Part shown: in pieces, positions 26,078 to 34,750 of the stretch | Layout: every line of letters begins with the position of its first letter | Numbering within the stretch: the first letter of the stretch is position 1 | Assembly: GCF_000182745.2 (NCBI RefSeq) | Contig: NC_016027.1 | Coordinates: 2,517,001-2,581,000 of the forward strand | Origin: Komagataeibacter medellinensis NBRC 3288 | Lineage (GTDB): Bacteria; Pseudomonadota; Alphaproteobacteria; Acetobacterales; Acetobacteraceae | DNA: 64,000 bases | Direction: 5' to 3' | Program-made: the position numbers and the translations under genes | The notes under the pieces: model-generated | Databases searched by the model: none | Told to the model about the DNA's origin: nothing | What the model saw: only the letters and a program-made list of their open reading frames with translations

Positions 26078-27760
26078 ATGCCCGCGCAATCAATCGGAAA
26101 CACACTCATAGATATATTTGTCGAGGCCGGAATCAAACGTATCTATGGGGTGCCCGGTGACTATAATCTTCGCTTTCTTGAGCTTCTCGAAAGTGATGGC
26201 CGTATTGAATTTATCGGAACATGCAACGAACTTAATGCCTGTTACGCGGCAGATGGAGACGCCCGAATCAGTGGCTTTGCTGTGGTCACGGTAACCTATG
26301 GCGTTGGTGATCTAGGCCTCCTTAGTGCCATTGCTGGTGCTTATGCGGAGAATGTGCCGGTCCTTGTTCTCTCAGGCGCACCTCCGGAGTACGCGTCTAG
26401 ATCCGGAGCCCTCCTTCATCACACCCTCGCGGATGGCAACTATACAAACGTTCTTAAGGCGTTCGAGCAATTTACCTCAGCCCAGAGTACTCTCACCGCC
26501 CAAAACGCTGGAACCGAATTGCTACGACTCATCAAAGTCGCATGGACTATGAAGCTTCCAGTTTATGCACAACTTCCATCCGATATAGTTGACGCACCTA
26601 GCGAGCGAAACACTCCCACGCCGAATTATTGTTTTCCAAGTTCTGATAAAACAATACTTTCAAATGTCATAAATTTTTTCGTCCATCGCTTAGAGCGTGC
26701 TCACTCCCCCGTCATTTTAATTGATGCCCTTGCGGACCGTTATGGGGTAGTTTCTGACATTCTCCGGATCATCGAAAAATGGAGCTTGCCCTATGCCGTT
26801 ATGCCGACAGCAAAAGGGACTTGTCCCGAGGATAGTTCCCTCTATTTGGGGGTATATTTCGGGCAAAAATCACGTAACGGGTTGTTCGAACTCATCGGTC
26901 AATCGGATCTCGTCATAGGCATCGGTGTCCGTTTCGTGGATTCAACGTCTGCGTGGTTCTCGCAACGTATTCGGGCGGACGCGTGGGTCAATATTGAAGC
27001 GACACAAGTTGTCTCTTTCAAACAGTCCTTTGAGAATGTCGAAATCACAGAATTAGTTTCTACATGGCTCAAATGGGATACTGATCGGCACCCAAGGTCT
27101 ACCAATTCTTCGCAGTCGGTTTCGATCAAACCACAGGTCAACATAGTCTGGGGGCAGCATTACTTCTGGAGCCAAATCGAAGCGTTTATTGAGCCACACG
27201 ATATAATTATTGCGGATAACGGCACGTCGCTTGCGGGCGTGAATGCTCTTAAATTACCAGAAGGATGTAGCATTGTTTCCCAACCTATATGGGGAGCGAT
27301 TGGCTATACATGTCCCGCGCTACTCGGCACGCTACTTGCTGCACCGCATAGACGCCAGTTGCTCTTCATTGGGGATGGAGCATTTCAACTTACTGGGCAA
27401 GAAATTTCCACCATGCTGAGGCGAGGTGCGGCGCCAATTATCTTCCTCATCAATAATAGAGGTTATACGATAGAACGAATGATCCTTGGACCAAACGCAC
27501 ATTTTAATGATATAGCCGCGTGGAGCTATGAAGACCTGCTACACGGTTTCGGCGGAAAAGAGTGTGGCAAATTTATAAAGGTCGGCGATATATCGGGTCT
27601 CCAGAAAGTTCTTCAGAATCCATCAAACGGTGATAGATTGCTTCTAATCGAAGTCTCGTTTGATCCACTTGACGGACCACCTGGTCTCAGCGAATTTGGC
27701 AAGATGGCTCGAGACTATGACTACCCTACGTCCTACGGCATGTCGTCAGTTAAGTCATGA
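26078..27760 (+). CDS. Thiamine-diphosphate 2-oxoacid decarboxylase (phenylpyruvate/indolepyruvate type)
   Basis: 561 residues from ATG 26078 (AAGGA upstream; earlier frame extension to 25988 is unsupported). It belongs to the pyruvate/indolepyruvate/phenylpyruvate decarboxylase family. The activating Glu51 is in TCNELNACYAADG, the His pair H114-H115 in LLHHTLADGNY, and the ThDP/Mg motif is GDGAFQLTGQEIS ... INNRGYTIE. HHTLADGNY resembles aryl-pyruvate decarboxylases more than pyruvate decarboxylase. With the PDT-like and PaaK genes it would supply phenylacetaldehyde and so phenylacetate; an aldehyde dehydrogenase is not in the cluster. The stop is only ~20 bp from IS5 DNA. Confidence 0.85.
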   Translation: MPAQSIGNTLIDIFVEAGIKRIYGVPGDYNLRFLELLESDGRIEFIGTCNELNACYAADGDARISGFAVVTVTYGVGDLGLLSAIAGAYAENVPVLVLSGAPPEYASRSGALLHHTLADGNYTNVLKAFEQFTSAQSTLTAQNAGTELLRLIKVAWTMKLPVYAQLPSDIVDAPSERNTPTPNYCFPSSDKTILSNVINFFVHRLERAHSPVILIDALADRYGVVSDILRIIEKWSLPYAVMPTAKGTCPEDSSLYLGVYFGQKSRNGLFELIGQSDLVIGIGVRFVDSTSAWFSQRIRADAWVNIEATQVVSFKQSFENVEITELVSTWLKWDTDRHPRSTNSSQSVSIKPQVNIVWGQHYFWSQIEAFIEPHDIIIADNGTSLAGVNALKLPEGCSIVSQPIWGAIGYTCPALLGTLLAAPHRRQLLFIGDGAFQLTGQEISTMLRRGAAPIIFLINNRGYTIERMILGPNAHFNDIAAWSYEDLLHGFGGKECGKFIKVGDISGLQKVLQNPSNGDRLLLIEVSFDPLDGPPGLSEFGKMARDYDYPTSYGMSSVKS

Positions 27761-27833
27761 GTGAGGCACGTCGGGGTTGTACTTTGTGTCTGCGTGTACT
27801 GACTGTTTTCCGTTTTATGGTGGAGACAGACAG

Positions 27834-28393
27834 ATGCGGCGCTATAGTTTACGCGATAACCAGTGGCAGCGGATAAAGGATCTTCTTCCCGTTCGAGAAG
27901 GCTATGTCGGCGACACTGCGGCGGACAACCGTCTGTTAATGGAGGCGGTCCTGTATCGCTACCGCGCGGGCATTCCATGGCGCGACCTTCCTGCCCGTCT
28001 CGGCGACTGGAAAAACGTGCACCGGCGTCTGCGCCGCTGGTGTTAAAGCAGTGTCATTGAACGGATATTTCGTTATCTGGGTGCTGATCACGACAGCGAA
28101 TACATGATGATCGACAGCACAATTGTCCGGGCGCATCAGCATAATGCCGGAGCTCTCAAAAAAGGGCTACGGATGAGGCCATCGGACGATCACGAGGCGG
28201 GTTGACGACAAAGATCCATGCCGCCTGCGACGCTCTGGGCAATCCGGTGGAACTGGGCATCACACCGGGGTAGGATGTCGATATCACCCAGGCGGAACCG
28301 CTTGTGGAAAACATCAACCCGGATGCTTTCCTTGCTGACAAGGCGTATGACGCGGACATGTTGATCGATCGGCTGGTACAGCGCGGGATTACT
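27834..28393 (+). pseudogene. IS5-family (IS427-like) transposase, broken and truncated
   Basis: The first frame (27834-28046) encodes YSLRDNQWQRIKDLLPVREG ... YRAGIPWRDLPARLGDW. After a stop, further frames give YMMIDSTIVRAHQHNAGALK, LTTKIHAACDALGNPVELGI and NPDAFLADKAYDADMLIDRL. These are the DDE core in pieces, with internal stops. It ends abruptly at the IS481 terminal repeat at 28394, and the C-terminus is missing. It begins just after the decarboxylase gene. Confidence 0.8.
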
Positions 28394-28493
28394 TGTCAGG
28401 TTGTGAGATGGGATGGTTGCCGTCCTCCCCGAACGGCATCGCAGTGTGCCAACGTGGTGGTTGGTAACGCAACCACGGAAGAGAGGACGGCAG

Positions 28494-29522
28494 ATGACGG
28501 ATACAATGATTGGGGTGGATCTGGCAAAGACAGTCTTCCAGATTCACGCGGCATCGCTGACGGGCGAATTGCTGTTCCGCAAGAAGGTCCGTCGCCCGCA
28601 GTTTCTGCAGTTTATGGCGAGCCAACCGCCGGCACTTGTAGTGATGGAGGCGTGTGGCAGCGCCCATTACTGGGCGCGGGAACTGATGAACGTGGGGCAC
28701 GAGGTGAAACTGATCGCACCGCAATATGTCCGCCCGTTCGTCAAGCGCCAGAAGAATGACGCCGCCGACGCGGAAGCGATCGTGATCGCGGCCCGCCAGC
28801 CGGAGATGCGTTTCGTGGTGCCGAAGAGCGAGGAGCAGCAGGCGCGTGCTGTTCTGTTCCGCTGCCGCGACCGGCTGGTCCATCAACGGACCGAACTCGT
28901 CAATGCACTGCGCGCGACGCTTTATGAGTTCGGCCTGATCGTGCCAAAGGGCATTGCTCATCTCAAACGCATGGAGGAATTCATCGAAGATGAGAGCGTG
29001 TCGCTCCCGACGATCGTCCGGAAGGAGTGCCGCGATCTTCTGGAGCAGATTGATGAGCATTCAGCTCGGATCATGGAAAAGACCCGCGCCATGGCCGGGC
29101 TTTCGGAAGAAAGCGGTGTGGCGCAGCGTTTGGAAACGATGCCTGGTGTCGGACCGTTGACCGCACTGGCCGTTGAGGCCTTTGCCCCTTCTATGGAGAG
29201 CTTCCGTAGTGGCCGCGATTTCGCGGCATGGCTCGGCCTTGTCCCCCGGCAGTTTTCGTCCGGCGGCAAGGAGCGGCTGGGCCGGGTTTCGAAGGCCGGT
29301 CAGGCCGATATCCGACGTTTGCTGATCATCGGCGCCATGACGCGCGTGAACTGGGCGAGCCGCAAGCCGCCGCTGCCCGGCACCTGGCTGGCACGGATGC
29401 TGGCCCGCAAACCCCGTATGCTTGTGGCGATTGCCCTGGCGAACAAGATGGCGCGGACAATCTGGGCCATGCTGACGAAGCAGGAGAATTATCGGGATCC
29501 GGTTCCGTCCGCCGCAGCATGA
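28494..29522 (+). CDS. IS110-family transposase (DEDD recombinase)
   Basis: 342 residues from ATG 28494. The N-terminal RuvC-like DEDD domain has IGVDLAKTVFQIH, VVMEACGSAHYWAREL and RQKNDAADAEAIVI. The C-terminal transposase_20 domain has LETMPGVGPLTALAVEAF, a Ser-bearing region and DFAAWLGLVPRQFSSGGKER. Complete with no frameshift, so this copy may be active. It lies inside an IS481 element. Confidence 0.93.
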   Translation: MTDTMIGVDLAKTVFQIHAASLTGELLFRKKVRRPQFLQFMASQPPALVVMEACGSAHYWARELMNVGHEVKLIAPQYVRPFVKRQKNDAADAEAIVIAARQPEMRFVVPKSEEQQARAVLFRCRDRLVHQRTELVNALRATLYEFGLIVPKGIAHLKRMEEFIEDESVSLPTIVRKECRDLLEQIDEHSARIMEKTRAMAGLSEESGVAQRLETMPGVGPLTALAVEAFAPSMESFRSGRDFAAWLGLVPRQFSSGGKERLGRVSKAGQADIRRLLIIGAMTRVNWASRKPPLPGTWLARMLARKPRMLVAIALANKMARTIWAMLTKQENYRDPVPSAAA

Positions 29523-29778
29523 GATGACCTCAACTGCGCGCGGGCGGAATCGGTAAGGGGGTGTGAGAAGGCGACGACCCATATGGGCGCATGATCGAGC
29601 CGATCCGGATCGGGAAAACCAACTGACGTCTTGGTGCCCTTGAGCACGTTTGTGAGATTTGGACCTGATCCGCAGATCACCATATCGGCCAGCGGCTTCT
29701 GAAAGCGCCGCGTTCAAAGGCCTGACAGAAGACCGCAGTCGATCACTCGTTCAAAAGGTCAGATACTTCTTGCACTAC
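29523..29778 (+). ncRNA. Candidate bridge-RNA region of the IS110-family element
   Basis: These 256 bases between the transposase stop and the right subterminal repeat hold no gene. In IS1111-type members of the IS110 family a structured bridge RNA that guides target and donor recognition is encoded in the right non-coding end. The location fits; the fold and guide loops were not verified. Confidence 0.35.
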
Positions 29779-29871
29779 GGACGGCAACCACAGAAGACGT
29801 CATTGGGATGATGTAGCGTGGGCGATACCGCGTTATGCTTCGTTGTTTTCTTCCGTTTGCAGGGAGACCGA

Positions 29872-30870
29872 ATGATCCTTCAGATCCACCCACAGGCACG
29901 CACGACACCGGCTGTCCGGGCTGAGATAGCTCGTTCGTCAGAACCGACATCCGTGCTCGCCAGACGCTACGGGATCAGCGATGAAACAGTCCGCAAGTGG
30001 CGCAGGCGTGGTTCGGACGCCTGTCAGGACCGCAGCAGCCGTCCCTGGAGGCTGGCCTGGAAAGCCTCGGAGGAGGAGCGCGCCATTGTCTGTCAGCTTC
30101 GGCGTTCTACCGGTTTTGGTCTGGATGATCTGACCTTTGTCTTACGGCATTTCCTGCCGCATCTGAACCGGGACAATATCTGGCGGATACTGAAAGACGC
30201 CGGATTGAACAGGCTGCCTCCTGTTCCAAAGGCCGGACCAGTTCGGGGACAGGGAAAGTTCCGCGATTACGATCCCGGTTATGTCCATATCGATGTGAAA
30301 CATCTGCCAAAATTACAGACAGCAGATGGGGACCGGCGGAAACGTTTTCTGTATGTCGCCATCGATCGCTGTTCCCGTTCAGTGCACCTGGCTGTTTATG
30401 ACGCGGAAAATGCGGATAATTCCGTTGATTTCCTCAATGCCGTCAAATCGGCCTTTCCTTTCCGGATCACCCATATCCTGACCGATCGTGGCTCCTGCTT
30501 TACAGCGGACGCCTTCGAAAAAGCCTGTCATGACATGGGAATCGACCGACGCCGGACCAAGGCTTACTCCCCTCAGACCAATGGAATGGTGGAACGCTTC
30601 AATGGCCGTGTCGCTACAGAAGTACTGCACGTCTGTGTCTCAAACCATGAAGATCTGGAAATTCTGCTCAGAGGCTTCTGTTTCGCCTACAATCATCGCC
30701 CGCAGCGTGTTCTGGGCGGCATCGCTCCCGCCCAATGCATCATCTCATGGCTTGAAAAACATCCCGCGTCACGTAATCAAGACTATATCAAACCGGCTGG
30801 TCGTGACATCATGAAACAGGTCGACGAAATCCTTGATTACGCCAATGACGTCTCACAACCTGACACCTAA
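29872..30870 (+). CDS. IS481-family transposase
   Basis: 332 residues from ATG 29872, with GGGAGA upstream. An N-terminal helix-turn-helix (SVLARRYGISDETVRKWRRR) precedes an integrase core: HIDVKHLPKL (D), ILTDRGSCFTADAFE (D), and KAYSPQTNGMVERFNGRVAT (E). Complete and intact. The stop codon lies past the terminal repeat in flanking DNA, so the C-terminus is set by the insertion site. Confidence 0.93.
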   Translation: MILQIHPQARTTPAVRAEIARSSEPTSVLARRYGISDETVRKWRRRGSDACQDRSSRPWRLAWKASEEERAIVCQLRRSTGFGLDDLTFVLRHFLPHLNRDNIWRILKDAGLNRLPPVPKAGPVRGQGKFRDYDPGYVHIDVKHLPKLQTADGDRRKRFLYVAIDRCSRSVHLAVYDAENADNSVDFLNAVKSAFPFRITHILTDRGSCFTADAFEKACHDMGIDRRRTKAYSPQTNGMVERFNGRVATEVLHVCVSNHEDLEILLRGFCFAYNHRPQRVLGGIAPAQCIISWLEKHPASRNQDYIKPAGRDIMKQVDEILDYANDVSQPDT

Positions 30871-31645
30871 CGCCAAAACGGTCTGGCTGTTCCGTGAACG
30901 CCTGACCCAGGCGGGTGCGATTGAAAGACTGTTTGACCGCTTTGACGCGACCCTGCGCAACGCCGGATATTTGCCAATGTCGGGCCAGATCCTGGACGCA
31001 ACGCTGGTGGCTGCTCCAAAGCAGCGCAATACGAATGCCGAGAAGGCAGATCTCCGGGCAGGACGTATTCCCGAAGATTGGCAGGACAAGCCGGCAAAGC
31101 TGTCGCACAAGGATCGTCGTGCGCGCTGGACGCTGAAGTTCACGAAAGCAAAACGGCAGGATGACGGAACGATCCCCGCAACGGATCTCGCTATCCCGTT
31201 CTTTGGATACAAATCCCACGTCTCCATCGACCGGAAGTTTCGGTTCATCCGGAAATGGAAGACGATGGATGCCGCCGCCAGTGATGGCGCGCGATTGAGA
31301 GAGGGGCTACTGGATAAAACCAATACGGCCTCAACTGTGTGGGCTGACACGGCGTATCGCTCAAAAGCCAATGAGGACTTCATGGAAAAGCAGGGCTTTG
31401 TCTCAAAGGTTCATCGCAAAAAGCCGCATCTCAAGCCTATGCCCCTGCACATCCAGAAATCAAATGCTGGAAAGTCAGTGATACGCTCGCGTGTCGAGCA
31501 CGTTTTTGCCGATCAGAAGTCACAGACCGGACTATTCATCCGAACTGCTGGCATCATACGGGCCACCATGAGGATCGGGCTGGCCAATATCGTCTACAAT
31601 ATGCGACGGTTCCTCTTTCTGGAACGGATCAGTGCCACAGCATAG
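30866..31645 (+). pseudogene. IS5-family (IS1031-like) transposase, 5'-truncated
   Basis: The frame begins at the IS481 right end (PNAKTVWLFRERLTQAGAIE) and runs to NIVYNMRRFLFLERISATA. It keeps the DDE features ILDATLVAAPKQRNT, FGYKSHVSID and VWADTAYRSKANEDF, with RSRVEHVFADQKSQ near the end. The first ~90 residues (N-terminal DUF772 region) are missing, replaced by the IS481 end. The remaining frame is uninterrupted and could be read from within the IS481 element. Confidence 0.85.
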
Positions 31646-31757
31646 CAATCCAGAGCAGGAAGCCTTCTCTCTGCTCAAAACGCAGATCTGATGCCATCGC
31701 AGAAACCATCAATCAGTACGCCAAAACTCGAAAAATACGAGCCAACCTTGCCAAATA

Positions 31758-31776
31758 AGGGTTCTTCGAACCCTCC
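31758..31776 (+). repeat. IS5-family element right terminal repeat
   Basis: AGGGTTCTTCGAACCCTCC stands 112 bp after the truncated transposase. The equivalent position after the broken copy at 63 kb carries CGGTTCTTCGATCCCTCC (63972-63989), and both ends of the 100-bp element at 22598 are similar. The 31777-31938 stretch holds no gene. Confidence 0.6.
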
Positions 31777-31938
31777 ACATTCAAAAGAGCACGATTTTAG
31801 CCTCTTTATCTCTTCAATATAAGAGAATGAGGCGGATCGGGTGATGATGAAAGAAGAGTATCGTTCCGTAAGTGCTGGTAGTCATTTTATGGCAACTGAC
31901 GAAAAACTGGCTATAAAATACGGATTCACAGCGGTGGT

Positions 31939-32526
31939 TTATGCGGGAAAAGATTCGTTGAATTCCGTGATTTTCCATCCATCAATGCTTTTATTGAAAT
32001 AATTTGGCTGTCCATGTTGGCTATTAAGCCAGAGGCCGGTCAATTTTTCGGAGATTTCTTGGAATACGACGTCATGTCCAACCAAGACAATTCTGGATTT
32101 ATTGTCCTGTATTCTCTCCATTTTGGTGAAAAAAGAATTACATCTTTTTTGTATTTCTTCCCAGGATTCCCCATATTTCGAAATGATTTTTACAAGTTGT
32201 TGTTTTTCATTTATTCCGTGCTCAATCATAACATTTTTGATCGATTTTCCATCGAGTTTGCCGAAATCGCATTCAGTCAGATTTTCTTCTATTTCAATCA
32301 TTTCAAGTCGGTCGGGAAATGCTAGTCTTGCTGTCTCAATGGCTCGTTGTAGTGGGCTGACCAACACCCTGGTTACCGATAAATTCTTGAGTTTTTGTGC
32401 TGCCTGGTATGCTTGCTGTCGTCCGGTATCATTTAGAGGAATGTTACTCCTACCCTGCAGTAAACCTGACTTGTTCCAGTCTGTTTCACCATGACGAAGA
32501 AAAACAAATGGCTGAAGATTTTCCAT
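31939..32526 (-). CDS. Histidine phosphatase family protein (phosphoglycerate-mutase-like)
   Basis: 195 residues from ATG 32526 with AGGAG seven bases upstream; the in-frame ATG at 32556 is not needed. Catalytic motif FVFLRHGETDWN (~8-19), SPLQRAIETA, the acid-base Glu in ENLTECDFG and the second His in VLVGHDVVFQ are all present. The branch covers GpmB/CobC-like phosphatases of varied substrates. The gene is clearly A/T-rich compared with its neighbours, a sign of transfer. It has no functional link to the ArsR gene 314 bp away; 32527-32840 holds no gene. Confidence 0.88.
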   Translation of the reverse strand: MENLQPFVFLRHGETDWNKSGLLQGRSNIPLNDTGRQQAYQAAQKLKNLSVTRVLVSPLQRAIETARLAFPDRLEMIEIEENLTECDFGKLDGKSIKNVMIEHGINEKQQLVKIISKYGESWEEIQKRCNSFFTKMERIQDNKSRIVLVGHDVVFQEISEKLTGLWLNSQHGQPNYFNKSIDGWKITEFNESFPA

Positions 32527-32840
32527 AACGAACTCCTGTTTCACTATGTGTATCATAATAAAATTGATTTTGATGTTTTGGTTGCAGATTTGTACGGAGA
32601 GATGGAGCTCCTTATCTAATGCAGAATATTACCTTTCAAGTTGTTCTTGGGGGGACAAATAAATACAAATGTGACAGTCTCGTTAGAAAGAAGGATAGTC
32701 CAGGTTTGGGAATTTGAGCAGGCATGATGGCATTCGAGCAGAATGTGTTGTTTATCCGCAAGTAATTCTGTTGAATATTTTCATAGGATACAGAAAATCA
32801 CGTAATTGACTTAAATTTCAGGGCTGCATAAGAATAGGGT

Positions 32841-33203
32841 ATGCACACCAATCATCCCAAACGCGACGATATCCGGCTTGAGAGTGTACTGATGGCATTT
32901 GCAAATCCACTGCGACTGGCGGCTGTATGGACTATTGCTCAAGGTGACGGATATCCCAGCTGTAGCGTGCTGTCACATATTCCAAAATCCACCATGAGTC
33001 ATCATTGGCGTATCCTGCGAGATAGCGGCGTTGTCTGGCAGCGCCAGATGGGACGGGAATACCGGCTGTCTTTGCGACGAGACGATCTGGACTATCGTTT
33101 CCCGGGGCTTCTGGATTCTATCTTGGCCCCGCTCACCATTGATGCACTGACTCACAACATGATCGTTGCATATAATGGGGAAGGGCAGAAGGTCGAGATA
33201 TGA
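32841..33203 (+). CDS. ArsR-type winged-helix transcriptional regulator
   Basis: 120 residues. The helix-turn-helix MAFANPLRLAAVWTIAQGDG ... SVLSHIPKSTMSHHWRILRD, then a wing GREYRLSLRRDDL, is the ArsR/HTH_20 pattern. No Cys pair for metal sensing is seen in the recognition helix, so it is probably a non-metal member. It faces the minus-strand CynX-type MFS gene, which it may control, since such pairs are common; the link is inferred. Confidence 0.82.
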   Translation: MHTNHPKRDDIRLESVLMAFANPLRLAAVWTIAQGDGYPSCSVLSHIPKSTMSHHWRILRDSGVVWQRQMGREYRLSLRRDDLDYRFPGLLDSILAPLTIDALTHNMIVAYNGEGQKVEI

Positions 33204-33337
33204 TATTCGGTCCGACGCATTATATCATCGGAGCGTTGCTATGGACCCGTGCATAACAGGGAAGGGGTATTTCGAACCTGTGTTGTTGCATCGTGTGCGC
33301 ATAGAAGAGGAGGGCGTCTATATATTGTAGCCATTTA

Positions 33338-34543
33338 CTAACATGATTTACCAATTGTTCGCGCTCGACCGGCTAGTGTCGCAAAGATCATAGCCAGCAT
33401 GCTTGATGCAACCAGTAGCCATAGGGAGGCACTCCAATTGCCGGTCGCGTCATGAAGCACGCCGATCAGCAATGGTCCGGCAGCAGCTCCCACATAACCA
33501 ATGAATTGTGCCATTCCTGAAAGGACTGCAGCTTGATGATGATTATGTGTTCGGAGGCCGAATAGGGACAGGCTTGTGACCATCGCAACACCGGCACCGA
33601 GGCCGGCACAAATGAGCCACACTAAAGAAAGGCTGGGCATAAGTACTAAGCCGCTTGTCCCTGCCAAAAGTAAAAGCCCGCAGATGAAACCCAGTAATCG
33701 CTGATCGTTCAACCTCTGAAGCAGGGGCGCACAGCCGAGGTTTGTCGCAACAGCAACCACCTGAAAAACGAGCAACATGAGACCGGCGGAAGAGAGGGGT
33801 ATGCCACGACTGGCTGCATAGGATGCAAACCAGTCGACAAGTGAGTAAAATACCAGAGAATGAAAAGCGAAAAAGAGGGATACCTGCCAGCCGATCGGAT
33901 GACGCCATGGGGAGGTGAATGTCTGGTCGTTTGTGGCGGCTGAGGAAAGGTAATGTTGTCGTGTGCGAAACTGCGGCAGCCACATGAGAAGCGCGCCAAA
34001 TGAGAGGAGGGCCCATATTCCGATTGCCCAGCGCCAGCTTAACCCAGGGATGCGTGCAATCGGCTCAGCTATCCCGGCAGACAAACCTGCCATTGCTGCC
34101 ATTGAGGCAGCATAGAGACCGATAAGGCCTGCGGCGCGTGTCGGAAAATCGCGTTTCACCAAACCCGGGAGGAGAACATTCCCAAAAGCGATCCCAGCAC
34201 TGAGGAGGAGAGTGCCAAACCAGATTGAACCAGGCAGATCCAGAGATCGCGTGACTGTGCCAACCAGAATGGCCATGACCGATACGCCAAGAATGCGTTC
34301 GAGACCATGTAGTCGTCCTACAGCTGGGGCCACAAGGGACAGGAGGGCAAAGATCAGTAACGGCAGAGAATTCAGTAGTCCGGCCGTCGTGCCGCTGAGA
34401 TGAAGCTCATTCTGAATAGCCGGAAGTACGGGACCCAGACTTGTGATAGGCGCACGGAGGTTGGCACCGATAAGAATGATGCCGAGATACAGGCTTGAAA
34501 AGCCTACGGTCGAAGGGCGGGGGGCCGAAAAGGGAGTTGGCAC
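33338..34543 (-). CDS. MFS transporter, CynX/NimT family
   Basis: 401 residues with ~12 hydrophobic segments. The start SSLYLGIILIGANLRAPITS is diagnostic of CynX/NimT (cyanate/nitroimidazole-type) transporters. Further marks are LPLLIFALLSLVAPAVGRLH and GNVLLPGLVKRDFPTRAAGL. The substrate within the family ranges from cyanate to nitroimidazoles and antibiotics; no cyanase is nearby. It stands alone between the ArsR gene and efflux cassette 2. The upstream 34544-34750 holds no gene. Confidence 0.88.
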   Translation of the reverse strand: MPTPFSAPRPSTVGFSSLYLGIILIGANLRAPITSLGPVLPAIQNELHLSGTTAGLLNSLPLLIFALLSLVAPAVGRLHGLERILGVSVMAILVGTVTRSLDLPGSIWFGTLLLSAGIAFGNVLLPGLVKRDFPTRAAGLIGLYAASMAAMAGLSAGIAEPIARIPGLSWRWAIGIWALLSFGALLMWLPQFRTRQHYLSSAATNDQTFTSPWRHPIGWQVSLFFAFHSLVFYSLVDWFASYAASRGIPLSSAGLMLLVFQVVAVATNLGCAPLLQRLNDQRLLGFICGLLLLAGTSGLVLMPSLSLVWLICAGLGAGVAMVTSLSLFGLRTHNHHQAAVLSGMAQFIGYVGAAAGPLLIGVLHDATGNWSASLWLLVASSMLAMIFATLAGRARTIGKSC

Positions 34544-34750
34544 GTCAACATCCTATACACGCCATCTTCCTTGGTTTCAGAACATGACGACAAGAATGCG
34601 TTGGTTGACGTTAACGCTTACGCGGCGACCGTAACATGGGCTTGCCGTCTGAAATCGTCCCTACATGTCGTTAAGGGATGTGTCAATCTGTCAGAGTGTT
34701 TCTGTTGTTTGCAGTCGTTCGGTTATGATTACGGTCCCGCTCAGGCTTAT

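Larger units (their letters stand above)
28416..29803 (+). mobile_element. IS110-family (IS1111-like) element
   Basis: Subterminal 12-bp inverted repeats TGGTTGCCGTCC (28414-28425) and its complement (29779-29790) frame the transposase gene. The 7-bp direct repeat TGGGATG (28409-28415 and 29804-29810) flanks it, and joining across it restores a continuous IS481 leader. Exact tips are uncertain by a few bases. A long right non-coding end and subterminal repeats fit the IS1111 subgroup. Confidence 0.7.
28394..30865 (+). mobile_element. IS481-family element interrupted by an IS110-family element
   Basis: The ends are perfect 15-bp inverted repeats: TGTCAGGTTGTGAGA (28394-28408) and TCTCACAACCTGACA (30851-30865), with the TGT...ACA termini usual for IS481. 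The transposase is at 29872. An IS110-type element of ~1.39 kb splits the left leader. No target duplication is visible (left flank GGATTACT, right flank CCTAACGC), and the flanks are two different IS5 elements. Confidence 0.8.

Noticed and set aside
15514-27760. Ordinary phenylacetate catabolic operon
   Set aside because: paaF, paaH, paaJ, a full-length PaaZ and a PaaR/PaaX regulator are missing, while PDT-like, decarboxylase and TdaE-like genes, which catabolism does not need, are present. Genes elsewhere in the genome could change this view.
15514-27760. Complete tropodithietic acid cluster
   Set aside because: No GST-like TdaB, HFCD-type TdaF or sulfur-handling gene (PatB-like) is visible, so a claim of that specific product is not supported.
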